Made by a program: the position numbers and the translations under genes | Shown: positions 28,364 to 38,305 of the stretch, piece by piece | Layout: each line of letters begins with the position of its first letter | Numbering within the stretch: the stretch's first letter is position 1 | NCBI RefSeq assembly: GCF_009870125.1 | Contig: NC_046679.1 | Location: 1 to 64,000, forward strand | Reading direction: 5' to 3' | DNA: 64,000 nucleotides | Source: Drosophila pseudoobscura | Lineage: Eukaryota > Arthropoda > Insecta > Diptera > Drosophilidae | Notes under the pieces: model-generated | Database searches by the model: none | What the model was told of the DNA's origin: nothing | What the model saw: only the letters and a program-made list of their open reading frames with translations

Positions 28364-30850
28364 ATGACGAAAGGAATGGCCAGACGAGGGTCGAATAGAC
28401 GCCACAGCGACGGCGGCAGAGCGGCCCGCAGAGGCGCCCTAGCAGCAGCAGCAGCAGCCAACAACATCAACACAAACACCGCCAATAGCAGCAGCAGCAG
28501 CAGAGCCCTCGGCGCAGGCGCCAACACCAACACCAACGCCCCAGCCAATACAGAGCGCCGACGCCACAGCCACCCACCGTGTGAGTACCCAGCCACTGCC
28601 ATGGCCGATATATCCACGGCCACAGCCACTCCCCCCTCGAGCCCCGTAAAAACAGCAGCGCCAATACTGGCCATGCCCCTCCACTCCCGGCTGCATAGCG
28701 GCGAGCAATTCTGCTTCCGCCAGTGCCAGGAGGAGGTGGCACAAAGATGGGAGGCGGCAGCGTCGGCCGCCTCAGCAGCGCCAATACCAACAAAAATACC
28801 CACCGCAAATCCCGCAACTCCGCCAAATCCAAAAAACCCGCCAAACACAAAGGGAAAGGCCGATAGGACGCCGCTCTCGCTGCCGCTTTTCCCGCCTCTC
28901 ACGCTCTCGAACATCCAAAACCGTTCGGGAGTAACGGGAGAGGGAGAAGACGGAGGAGAGCCGGCAAGCCGAAGCGCAGGAGCAGAGCGCCAAATCGGCC
29001 AACGGGCAGACACATACACATACACGAACGGATCGAACCCGTTGCGAATCGAACTTGGTTCGAGCTCGAGCAACGGGTCGATCCGAGCCATAGCCCAGCC
29101 AGCACATATACAACGACAAACAGCAACAAATACACAACCACAAACAGAGCCACAATCACAGCCAATCCCAGCAACACCGAAACGACGCCGCGCCCTCATC
29201 GACAGTGGGAGTGACGATGAGGATGTGGCTGAGACAAAGCAGGCCAGAGGACGGGGCCGCCATCACCACCATCACCAGCAGCGGCTGCCAATCAAAAGGC
29301 CTATTAAGAAGAGGCAAACGATGGAGGAGCTGGAGGCCATTGTCCAGGAGCAGCTGAGGCAGCACGAGCTGCGGCAGCAACAACAGAGGCAGCAGAAACG
29401 GAAAACGAATACAGCCAACACCAACACAGTTGCCGATCCTGCTGCCCTGCCGCAATCTGCCCAACCAACACATGCCCCTGCCCCAGCCTCTGCCTCTGCC
29501 ACTACTAATACTAATACTGACAATATCAATACAAATAATGACGCCAACGCAATTACAAATACAAACACCAACACCGTCACCGCCACTAACACCAGCACCA
29601 TCGCCACAACCAACACAACTACTGCCACTCCCAATACAAACACCCTTGCCATTGCCAATGACATCCGGCACGGCGAGTTCGGGCATCAGCCTGTGGAAGA
29701 CAGAGGGCTGAGGATCCTCATCCGAGGTCTTCCTCATTCCACGCCCTCTGACTGGTTCCGGGACAGCATGCAGGCCGAGGGGTACACGGTCCGGTATAGT
29801 CGGGCGATCACCGATCGGTTCGATCGCAGCCGCCAATTCAACCTCTTCGAGGCTGAGATTGCCCCCAAACCGGACCGTGGCCAATACGAGGTGTTGAGGC
29901 TGCGACGCCTGGGTGGGAGGCCCGTCACGGTTGAGAGACTTGGAGTCTCCCGTGACCCTGCCCAGTGCCATCGATGTCAGGTGTTTGGCCACACCCGCGC
30001 ATATTGTAGACGAGCTGCTGTTTGCATGAAATGCGCGGGTGGGCACCTGACGGCGGAGTGCAGCAAGCCAAGGGCTGCAAATCCCAAATGCGCCAACTGC
30101 CAGGGCGCTCACATCAGCTCATACAAGGGATGCCCATCCTTTAAGGCAGCCAGGCAGCGGCTCCTGGCCCACAGGGTCGCCAGGGAGGAGGAGCGTCGGA
30201 GACAGCAGCCACAGCCAAGCCAACAGCAACACCAGCCAATACAACGTCGCCAGCAGCAGCCACATCTACAGCCATTCCCAAATCGGCAGCAGCAACGCCA
30301 ACACCAACCGGATCGGCAGCATCGGCAGCAGCATCGGTATGGCGACCAACATCCCCAGCCATCGACCAGGGGGCGCCAATACCAAAGGGACCAGCCGATG
30401 CAGCCGATCCCAGATCGTGCTCCGACGCCACGCCAACACCAGCAACAGCAGCGGCCAGCAGCTCAGTGCGATGGGAGCTGCGCTCAAAATCTGAAAAGTT
30501 ATGTCGATAAAATTAGACAGCTGGAAGAAAAACTGGCAGCAATTACAACGAAAGTGACAAACCTGCTGCAGGCAAGGGACGAGAGCACGGGAGGAGTGCC
30601 GCCACTTCGGACAACAGCAGCAGCAGCAGCATCCACACAGCCATCAACAAGACCAGCACCAAATACGCACCATGACGCCGCAGCCATATCGGACTCTGAA
30701 TCCGATATGGACTGCGCAGCAATTGAGGACGAGGATGACGACCAATGGACCGACCACGATCCATTTGACGCGCTGGATGGCCTGGGCGAAATATGGAGGG
30801 CACAAATCGCCAGCGCACGCGAAAGCATGCGATCAGGCGGCGCCTATTGA
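28364..30850 (+). CDS. gag: Gag-like protein, 828 aa (E6)
   Basis: Insertion present in its shorter form (ASAASAAPIP, lacking the ATA of E1 and E5) and SSPVKT in place of SSPIKT. From ADTYTYTN onward the same as E4 (SDWFRDSMQ, HISSYKGCPSFK, long C-terminus with AAIEDEDDDQW). The protein appears the same as E8 throughout. Confidence 0.9.
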   Translation: MTKGMARRGSNRRHSDGGRAARRGALAAAAAANNINTNTANSSSSSRALGAGANTNTNAPANTERRRHSHPPCEYPATAMADISTATATPPSSPVKTAAPILAMPLHSRLHSGEQFCFRQCQEEVAQRWEAAASAASAAPIPTKIPTANPATPPNPKNPPNTKGKADRTPLSLPLFPPLTLSNIQNRSGVTGEGEDGGEPASRSAGAERQIGQRADTYTYTNGSNPLRIELGSSSSNGSIRAIAQPAHIQRQTATNTQPQTEPQSQPIPATPKRRRALIDSGSDDEDVAETKQARGRGRHHHHHQQRLPIKRPIKKRQTMEELEAIVQEQLRQHELRQQQQRQQKRKTNTANTNTVADPAALPQSAQPTHAPAPASASATTNTNTDNINTNNDANAITNTNTNTVTATNTSTIATTNTTTATPNTNTLAIANDIRHGEFGHQPVEDRGLRILIRGLPHSTPSDWFRDSMQAEGYTVRYSRAITDRFDRSRQFNLFEAEIAPKPDRGQYEVLRLRRLGGRPVTVERLGVSRDPAQCHRCQVFGHTRAYCRRAAVCMKCAGGHLTAECSKPRAANPKCANCQGAHISSYKGCPSFKAARQRLLAHRVAREEERRRQQPQPSQQQHQPIQRRQQQPHLQPFPNRQQQRQHQPDRQHRQQHRYGDQHPQPSTRGRQYQRDQPMQPIPDRAPTPRQHQQQQRPAAQCDGSCAQNLKSYVDKIRQLEEKLAAITTKVTNLLQARDESTGGVPPLRTTAAAAASTQPSTRPAPNTHHDAAAISDSESDMDCAAIEDEDDDQWTDHDPFDALDGLGEIWRAQIASARESMRSGGAY

Positions 30851-30880
30851 TGTGCCAAATCGCCGACCCAGAGGCAGCCA

Positions 30881-32146
30881 CTGCAACTAAGAAAAAGACG
30901 TCAATACGGACAACAATGAAAAACGGCCAAAACACATGAAATCCACACGTACCTGCCAATCATCAGACAGAGCTGATCACCAAGAAGCTGCCTCGCCACA
31001 ATCATTGACAATTCCCTGCCAATTGGGCGGAAAAGGAGGCCTCTTTTGATGACGCTGCCACCACACCATGGCCGTGACGTCACGCCACTCCAAACAGACA
31101 GCAGCCATTCCAACGACGATGCAGATGCTGGCGCCTGCTGCCGCTCCGCTGGGTCGCACCCGTCTCTCACGCCAATTATGTGAGGGCGGGATGGCCTGGT
31201 GTGGGGCCGCCGGACGCCAGCAAATCCTGCAAAAGAAAAAGGAGAAACAGGAGGGAGAAGCAGACTGCCAAAACACAAAATACTCACCTGCTGTTTTTCC
31301 GCCAACACCAACCAGACAAGGGTCGCCAGCAACAACATCCCAACGACGAAAGTACCTGCAAATAAACATAAATTAAAAACCAAAGCCAAAGCAAACACCT
31401 CATCTGGATGGCCGGACCAGTAGCCATTCAAACGCAAATACAAACTGATGACGAACGTGGCCGAGGAGGCCAGGTCAATCCACCTGACAGCGCATCCTGG
31501 TGGCCGGACCAGCAGCCACTCGGATGCGGCCAATCAACAAAATCGACAACGTATCCTGGTGGTCGGACCAGCAGCCACTTGGATGCGGCCAATAACACGA
31601 CTTGTTGGCATCACATTTCGATGCCAACGCCAACACACTGGACAATGCATCTCGGGTGGCCGGACCAGTGCCACTCGATGGGATGCGCCATCTCCACCTG
31701 ACAGATGCAACGTGGGCGGCCGGACTAGAGCCGCTCGCCATCTCCATCATTGCCCACGATGCACGCCAACACCATGAATCCAGCCAGCCAATAAACAACA
31801 CACAGGGGGACAACAGAGCCGGCCGGTATACAGCGCAATGTTCGCATTGCTTTTGTTATGCCCGCCGGTGCTCCGTTGTTTGTCCTCCTGTTAGAAATAA
31901 AATAAATATGATTAATATGTTTATATGTTGTAAATGTATGTCAATTATTGTTTATTTTACCTTGTCTGCATCAATGTTTTTGTTGTAGATGTCAATCCTG
32001 TTGTTTTCTGTAGTTTTGCATGTCCGTAGATAGTTTTGTCCATAGTTTTAGTTACTTGCCTGTGATATTAGAAATAAGTTTTTGTAAATTAATGTAGTTT
32101 TTGTAGTTAATTGTATATTATTAGTAGTTTTTGATTAGTTTATTAC
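30881..32146 (-). other. E6: candidate antisense introns (four)
   Basis: Minus strand: 30881-30952, 31227-31287, 31888-31960, 32060-32146; sites as in E4. Confidence 0.6.
31405..31879 (+). repeat. E6 3' UTR: GGCCGGACCAG repeats plus hairpin
   Basis: Repeats 31405-31739; hairpin 31810-31879, same sequence as E4. Confidence 0.6.
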
Positions 32147-32239
32147 CTTTTTCCTCTTCTTCCCCACCTATCTTCCATTCCCATATTCCCCTTGACATGT
32201 GGTATCACAAAAAATACCACGCAAATACCAGACCATTGA

Positions 32240-32879
32240 CCGATAACACACAAAAGCCATTTCAAATTCAAATGCATTTATCAATGCCAAGTGTGTTATC
32301 GGCCGCCAACTTCGGCAATTTACGCCCAGCCAATTCCACACCCACCCCACCCCACCCAATTCAAATGCCACTAAAAACCAAAAATGAGGCTGAGCAGGAT
32401 CAAAATTAACACTGCCAGCCATCGCCACTCTGCCACACGCCCCAACAAAGCCATTAAAACCGCCCACAAGATGCTATGCGGTCGTCTCTTCGGAGCTACA
32501 CGCGCCCGGATCTTACGATCCGGAAGTATAAAGTATCCGGGCGGTTATACGGGAGCAGGCATTTTCCCCTTCCCATCCCATCCCCTTGACAACAGAGCAG
32601 CCACTACAGGAAAGCACAGAGAAAACATAAGACATGAGCCATTTGCAAACAACAACACACACAGCCACTAAAACAAACAGCCATTGCAAATTTCCATTGC
32701 CTACTTGTCGGTGCTGCTGCCCTCGGACCATTTTCATCTCACTCAATATTGGGGTGTGTGAAAGTGGAACCGGGGGTGAGAGCACCGGTAAATGACGATC
32801 GGCGATCGGGTCTCTCGAGTGTGGAGAGCATGGGAGTTGGCGGACACATGAGTGTTCCACCATGAACCTCGTCCAGGCC
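32240..32879 (+). promoter_or_regulatory. E6 3'-terminal regulatory region (drives E7)
   Basis: Inverted repeat 32240-32302, hairpin 32504-32542 (TATAAAG, unlike E4 and E8), G4 motif 32566-32585. The switch from E8-like to other sequence falls near 32345. Confidence 0.55.
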
Positions 32880-32968
32880 ACTCTCATCTCATCCGCCCGC
32901 TCGAGAGGTCGCGATCGTCGGACGCAAATAAATTGAATAAATCGCCGCTGCCATTAAAAAGTCGGACG
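32880..32968 (+). promoter_or_regulatory. E6/E7 junction: one full module, A-ended spacer, truncated module
   Basis: A full module at 32880-32924 is followed by a variant spacer (32925-32960) ending GCCATTAAAAA, which contains ATTAAA, the common variant poly(A) signal. It joins directly to GTCGGACGTGCC, the last 8 bases of a module. E7 is therefore missing the first ~37 bases of its 5' end. This is the clearest element-to-element junction in the window. Confidence 0.7.
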
Positions 32969-33193
32969 TGCCATCACCGTTTTTTCGTGTCGTCTTTGCC
33001 GTGTCGCCATTTGCGTTGTGTTTTTCTGTGTTGCGCCCTGTTTTCTTTTTTGTGCTGTCTGTCGTGTGCCGTGCCGTGCTGTGCCGTGCCCCCCCCCGCT
33101 GACATGACAAAAAGTCCCCTCCCCCCCACCACCACCGCTACTACTACTACCGACAAGCTTTCTGCTCCCCAATAAAAATTAACAATAATTTAG

Positions 33194-33386
33194 ATACACA
33201 AACTAAATAGAAATATACACAAACTAAATAGAGTTACACAAACTAAATAGAGTTACACAAACCAAATAGAAATACACAAACTAAATAGAGATACACAAAC
33301 TAAATAGAAATATACACAAACTAAATAGAGTTACACAAACTAAATAGAGTTACACAAACCAAATAGAAATACACAAACTAAATAGA
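33194..33386 (+). repeat. E7 5' UTR minisatellite, 10 units
   Basis: The longest array. A five-unit block (ATAGAAATAT, AGAGTT, AGAGTT, AGAAAT, AGAGAT linkers) is repeated nearly twice, indicating internal duplication; E13 has a related array. Confidence 0.75.
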
Positions 33387-33501
33387 GAAAACTGTGTAAA
33401 GAGAAGAAAGTGCCAATAAATGACCAAAAAAAAAACAAAGAACCAATTAAGTGCAATTAATTTAACAAACGGTAAAGGGACCAACACCGGCAACAACAAC
33501 A

Positions 33502-35793
33502 ATGACGAGAGGGATGGCCAGACGAGGGTCGAATAGACGCCACAGCGACGGCGGCAGAGCGGCCCGCAGAGGCGCGCTAGCAGCAGCAGCAGCAGCCAAC
33601 AACATCAACACCAACACCGACAATAGCAGCAGCAGCAGCAGAGCCCTCGGCGCAGGCGCCAATACCAACACCAACGCCCCAGCCAATACAGAGCGACGTC
33701 GGCACAGTCACCCATCGTGTGAGTACCCAGCCACTGCCATGGCCGACATATCCACGGCCACAGCCACTCCCCCCTCGAGCCCCATAAAAACACCAGCGCC
33801 AATACCAACAAAAATACCCACCGCAAATCCCGCAACCCCGCCAAATCCAAAAAACCCGCCAAATCAAAAGGGAAAGGCCGATAGGACGCCGCTCTCGCTG
33901 CCGCTTTTCCCGCCTCTCACGCTCTCGAACATCCAAAACCGTTCGGGAGTAACGGGAGAGGGAGAAGACGGAGGAGAGCCGGCAAACCGACGCGCAGGAG
34001 CAGAGCGCCAAATCGGCCAACGGGCAGCTACACATACACACACGAACGGATCGAACCTGTTGCGAGTCGAACTTGGTTCGAGCTCGAGCAGCGGGTCGAT
34101 CCGAGCCATAGCCCAGCCAGCACATATACAACGACAAACAGCAACAAATACACAACCACAAACAGAGCCACAATCACAGCCAATCCCAGCAACACCAAAA
34201 CGACGCCGCGCCCTCATCGATAGTGGGAGTGACGATGAGGATGTGGCTGAGACGAAGCAGGCCAGACGACGGGGCCGCCATCACCACCATCACCAGCAGT
34301 GGCTGCCAATCAAAAGGCCTATTAAGAAGAGGCAAACGATGGAGGAGCTGGAGGCCATTGTCCAGGAGCAGCTGAGGCAGCACGAGCTGCGGCAGCAACA
34401 ACAGAGGCAGCAGAAACGGAAAACGAATACAGCCAACACCAACACAGTTGCCGATCCTGCTGCCCTGCCGCAATCTGCCCAACCAACACATGCCCCTGCC
34501 CCAGCCTCTGCCTCTGCCACTACTAATACTAATAATGACAATATAAATACAAATAATGACGCCAACGCAATTACAAATACAAACACCAACACCGTCACCG
34601 CCACTAACACCAACACCATCGCCATAACCAACACCAACACCACCACCGCCACTACCAATACAAACACCCCTGCCACTTCCACCGACGATGGCATCCGCCA
34701 CGGCGAATTCGGGCATCAGCCCAGCCAGGAACGTGGCTTGAGGATCCTCATCCGAGGACTCTCCCACTCCACGCCGTCAGACTGGATCCGCAGCAGTATG
34801 CAGGCCGAGGGGTTCACGGTTCGGTTTGTAAGGGCAATCACCGATCGATTTGATCGCAGCCGCCAATTCAACCTCTTCGAGGCTGAGATTGCCCCCAAAC
34901 CGGACCGTGGCCAATACGAGGTGTTGAGGCTGCGACGCCTGGGTGGGAGGCCCGTCACGGTTGAGAGACTTGGAGTCTCCCGTGACCCTGCCCAGTGCCA
35001 TCGATGTCAGGTGTTTGGCCACACCCGCGCATATTGTAGACGAGCTGCTGTCTGCATGAAATGCGCGGGTGGGCACCTGACGGCGGAGTGCAGCAAGCCA
35101 AGGGCTGCAAATCCCAAATGCGCCAACTGCCAGGGCGCTCACATCAGCTCATACAAGGGATGCCCATCCTTTAAGGCAGCCAGGCAGCGGCTCCTGGCCC
35201 ACAGGGTCGCCAGGGAGGAGGAGCGTCGCAGACAGCAGCCACAGCCAAGCCAACAGCAACACCAGCTAATACAACGTCGCCAGCAGCAGCCACATCTACA
35301 GCCATTCCCAAATCGGCAGCAGCAACGCCAACACCAACCGGATCGGCAGCATCGGCAGCAGCATCGGTATGGCGACCAACATCCCCAGCCATCGACCAGG
35401 GGGCGCCAATACCAGAGGGTCCAGCCGATGCAGCCGATCCCAGATCGTGCTCCGACGCCACGCCAACACCAGCAACAGCAGCGGCCGGCAGCTCAGTGCG
35501 ATGGCAGCTGCTCTCAAAACCTGCAATTGTACGTACAGCGTATAAAAGAGATGGAAAGGAGGATTGAGCAGATGGCAGAGCAACTCACCAAATTGGCTGC
35601 AACAACAGCAGCAGCAGTTCCAATAGCCGCCAATACAGCAGCAGTAGGAGCCATATCGGACGGTGAGCCGGATATGGACATGGACGACGACAGCCAATGG
35701 ACCGATGAAGAGCCTTACGAGGACCTACGTAGGTTCCTAAATGGTCACTCCAGCGGCGACTTCGAAAGTGACGGATTGGTCGGCGATTACTGA
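33502..35793 (+). CDS. gag: Gag-like protein, 763 aa, chimeric (E7)
   Basis: Starts MTRGMARRG. No insertion. Residues after the Asn-Thr tract diverge (PATSTDDGIRHGEFGHQPSQ, GLSHSTPSDWIRSSMQAEGF). The knuckles return to the common type, with first Cys at 499. After CDGSCSQNLQL the C-terminus is replaced: a different coiled coil (YVQRIKEMERRIEQMAEQL) and an acidic tail ending SDGLVGDY instead of GGAY. Heptads and acidity are kept although the sequence is not, which suggests function is retained. Confidence 0.9.
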   Translation: MTRGMARRGSNRRHSDGGRAARRGALAAAAAANNINTNTDNSSSSSRALGAGANTNTNAPANTERRRHSHPSCEYPATAMADISTATATPPSSPIKTPAPIPTKIPTANPATPPNPKNPPNQKGKADRTPLSLPLFPPLTLSNIQNRSGVTGEGEDGGEPANRRAGAERQIGQRAATHTHTNGSNLLRVELGSSSSSGSIRAIAQPAHIQRQTATNTQPQTEPQSQPIPATPKRRRALIDSGSDDEDVAETKQARRRGRHHHHHQQWLPIKRPIKKRQTMEELEAIVQEQLRQHELRQQQQRQQKRKTNTANTNTVADPAALPQSAQPTHAPAPASASATTNTNNDNINTNNDANAITNTNTNTVTATNTNTIAITNTNTTTATTNTNTPATSTDDGIRHGEFGHQPSQERGLRILIRGLSHSTPSDWIRSSMQAEGFTVRFVRAITDRFDRSRQFNLFEAEIAPKPDRGQYEVLRLRRLGGRPVTVERLGVSRDPAQCHRCQVFGHTRAYCRRAAVCMKCAGGHLTAECSKPRAANPKCANCQGAHISSYKGCPSFKAARQRLLAHRVAREEERRRQQPQPSQQQHQLIQRRQQQPHLQPFPNRQQQRQHQPDRQHRQQHRYGDQHPQPSTRGRQYQRVQPMQPIPDRAPTPRQHQQQQRPAAQCDGSCSQNLQLYVQRIKEMERRIEQMAEQLTKLAATTAAAVPIAANTAAVGAISDGEPDMDMDDDSQWTDEEPYEDLRRFLNGHSSGDFESDGLVGDY

Positions 35794-35810
35794 ATGCAAT
35801 TAACAACAAT

Positions 35811-36903
35811 CTGTAAATGACCAAACATACGAAGAAAAAGAAGTCAATACGGATAACAACAAAAAACGGCCAAAACAAATGAAATCACACGTACCTGCCA
35901 ATCACCAGACAGAGCTGACCATGAAGAAGCTGCCTCGCCATCAACATTGACAATTTCCTGCCAATTGGGCGGAAAAAGAGGCCCCTTTTGATGGCGCTGC
36001 CACCACACCATGGCCGTGACGTCAGCAGCCATTCCAACGACGATGCAGATGCTGACGCCTGTTGCCGCTCCACTGGGTCGCACCCGTCTCTCACGCCAAT
36101 TATGTGAGGGCGGGATGGCCTGGTGTGGGGCCGACAGACGCCAGCAAATCCTGCAAAAAAGGACAATCATGAAGGAGGCTGCCAATTAAAACACAAATAC
36201 TCACCTGCAAACGCCTACACGCCATCACAAACCAGACAAGGGTCGCCAGCAACAACATCCAAACGCCAACAAGTACCTGAAAATAAACAAAAATTAAAAA
36301 TCAAACGCCAAAACGAACACCTCATCTGGATGGCCGGACCAGCAGCCATCCAAAACGCAAATACAAACTAATGACTAACGTGGCTGAGGAGGCCAGGCCA
36401 ATCCACCTGACAGCGCATCCTGGTGGCCGGACCAGCAGCCACTCGGATGCGGCCAACAACTGGAATCGACAACGCATCCTGGTGGTCGGACCAGCAGCCA
36501 CTTGGATGCGGCCAATAACACGACTTGTTGGCATCACACTTCGATGCCAATGCCAACGACAATGCAGTTGGGTGGCCGGACCAGTGCCACTCGATTGCAG
36601 CAGCCAACACCTACCAGCGACAGATGCAACGTGGGCGGCCGGAACAGAGCCGCTCGCCAACAACACCATCAGAGCCCACGATGCACGCCATTCCCAAGTC
36701 CAGCCATCGCCACTACAGATCCAGATGGTGCCACTAATCCTGCACAGGGGGACAACGGAGCCGGCCGGTATGCGGCGCAATGTTCTGCATTGCGTTTGCC
36801 ATGCTGGCCGGTGCTTTGTTGTAGTTGTCCTCCTGCTAAAAATAAATGATATTTAAGTATGTTTATTGTTGTGTAAATGTATTGTAATTATTGTTTGTTT
36901 TAC
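35811..36903 (-). other. E7: candidate antisense introns (three)
   Basis: Minus strand: A 35811-35894 (84 nt, CAG/GTACGTGTG to GGTCATTTACAG; the acceptor half is in divergent sequence yet still a good site), B 36151-36204 (54 nt), C 36833-36903. Confidence 0.6.
36326..36822 (+). repeat. E7 3' UTR: GGCCGGACCAG repeats plus hairpin
   Basis: Repeats 36326-36658; class II hairpin 36752-36822. Confidence 0.65.
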
Positions 36904-37126
36904 CTTGTATATATCTCTGTAGTTTTGTAGTCCTTATTTGTAGTAACTGTAGATAGATTGTCCTTAGCTGTAATGTAATTTAATTAATTTTAGTTATTTA
37001 TTTTAGCATATTTACCTTTCTTCTTCTTCTCCTTCTTTCCCAACTATCACCCATTCCCCAATATTTGACAAGTGGCAACGCCATTAATGACCCAAAAAAT
37101 ACCACGCCAATTATCAAAATACTGCG

Positions 37127-37760
37127 CCGATAACACACACAAAAGCCATTTCAAATTCAAATGCATTTATCAATGCCAAGTGTGTTATCGGCCGCCAACT
37201 TCGGCAATTATGCCCAGCCAATCCCACACCCACCCCCACCCACCACCATAAATGCCACTAAAAATCCAAATGAGGCTGAGCAGGACCAAAATTAACACTG
37301 CCAGCCATCGCCATTCTGCCACACGCCCCAACAAAGCCACTTCAACCCCCACAAGATGCTATGCGGTCGTCTCTTCGGAGCTACACGCGCCCGGATCTTA
37401 CGATCCGGAAGTTTAAAGTATCCGGGCGGTTATACGGGAGCAGGCATTTTTCCCCTTCCCATCCCATCCCCTTACAACAGAGCAGCCAATACAAAAAACA
37501 CAGAGAAAACATAAGACATGAGCCATTGCCAACAACAAACACACAGCCACTAATGCAAACAGCCAATAAAATTTTCATTGCCTACTTGTCGGTGCTGCTG
37601 CCCTCGGACCATTTTCATCTCACTCAATATTGGGGTGTGTGAAAGTGGAACCGGGGGTGAGAGCACCGGTAAATGACGATCGGCGATCGGGTCTCTCGAG
37701 TGTGGAGAGCATGGGAGTTGGCGGACACATGAGTGTTCCACCATGAACCTCGTCCAGGCC
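37127..37760 (+). promoter_or_regulatory. E7 3'-terminal regulatory region (drives E8)
   Basis: Inverted repeat 37127-37138/37180-37191, hairpin 37389-37427 (TTTAAAG), G4 motif 37452-37471. From about 37235 the sequence follows E2/E3, so the UTR itself is a class II/class I mosaic. Confidence 0.55.
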
Positions 37761-37805
37761 ACTCTCATCTCATCCGCCCGCTCGAGAGGTTGTGATCGTC
37801 GGACG
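37761..37805 (+). promoter_or_regulatory. E8 start: single tag module (TTGTG variant)
   Basis: Direct junction, no spacer. Confidence 0.55.
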
Positions 37806-38030
37806 TGCCATCACCGTTTTTTTTCGTGTCGTCTTTGCCGTGTCGCCATTTCCGTTGTGTTTTTCTGTGTTGCGCCCTGTTTTTCTTTTTGTGCTGTCTG
37901 TCGTGTGCCGTGCCGTGCTGTGCCGTGCCCCCCCCGCTGACATGACAAAAAGTCCCTCCCCCCCCACCACCACCGCTACTACTACTACCGACAAGCTTTC
38001 TGCTCCCCAATAAAATTTAACAATAATTTA

Positions 38031-38193
38031 GATACACAAACTAAATAGAAATATACACAAACTAAATAGAAAATACACAAACCAAATAGAAATATACACA
38101 AACGAAATAGAAAATACACAAACCAAATAGAAATATACACAAACTAAATAGAAATATACACAAACCAAATAGAAATATTCACAAACCAAATAG
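38031..38193 (+). repeat. E8 5' UTR minisatellite, 8 units
   Basis: Same unit order as E1, including the ATATTC linker. Confidence 0.75.
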
Positions 38194-38305
38194 AGAAAAC
38201 TGTGTAAAGAGAAGAAAGTGCCAATAAATGACCAAAAAACAAAGAACCAATTAAGTGCAATTAATTTAACAAACGGTAAAGGGACCAACAACAGCAACAA
38301 CAACA

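Larger units (their letters stand above)
27916..32879 (+). mobile_element. E6: complete gag-only element, near twin of E8
   Basis: 4964 bp. From the gag start to about 32340 it matches E8 at offset 9942. Insertion-type gag with class I 3' UTR. Confidence 0.85.
32880..37760 (+). mobile_element. E7: gag-only element with divergent, chimeric gag
   Basis: 4881 bp, class II 3' UTR. Two segments of gag and the start of the 3' UTR come from a lineage not otherwise seen in the window. Confidence 0.85.
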
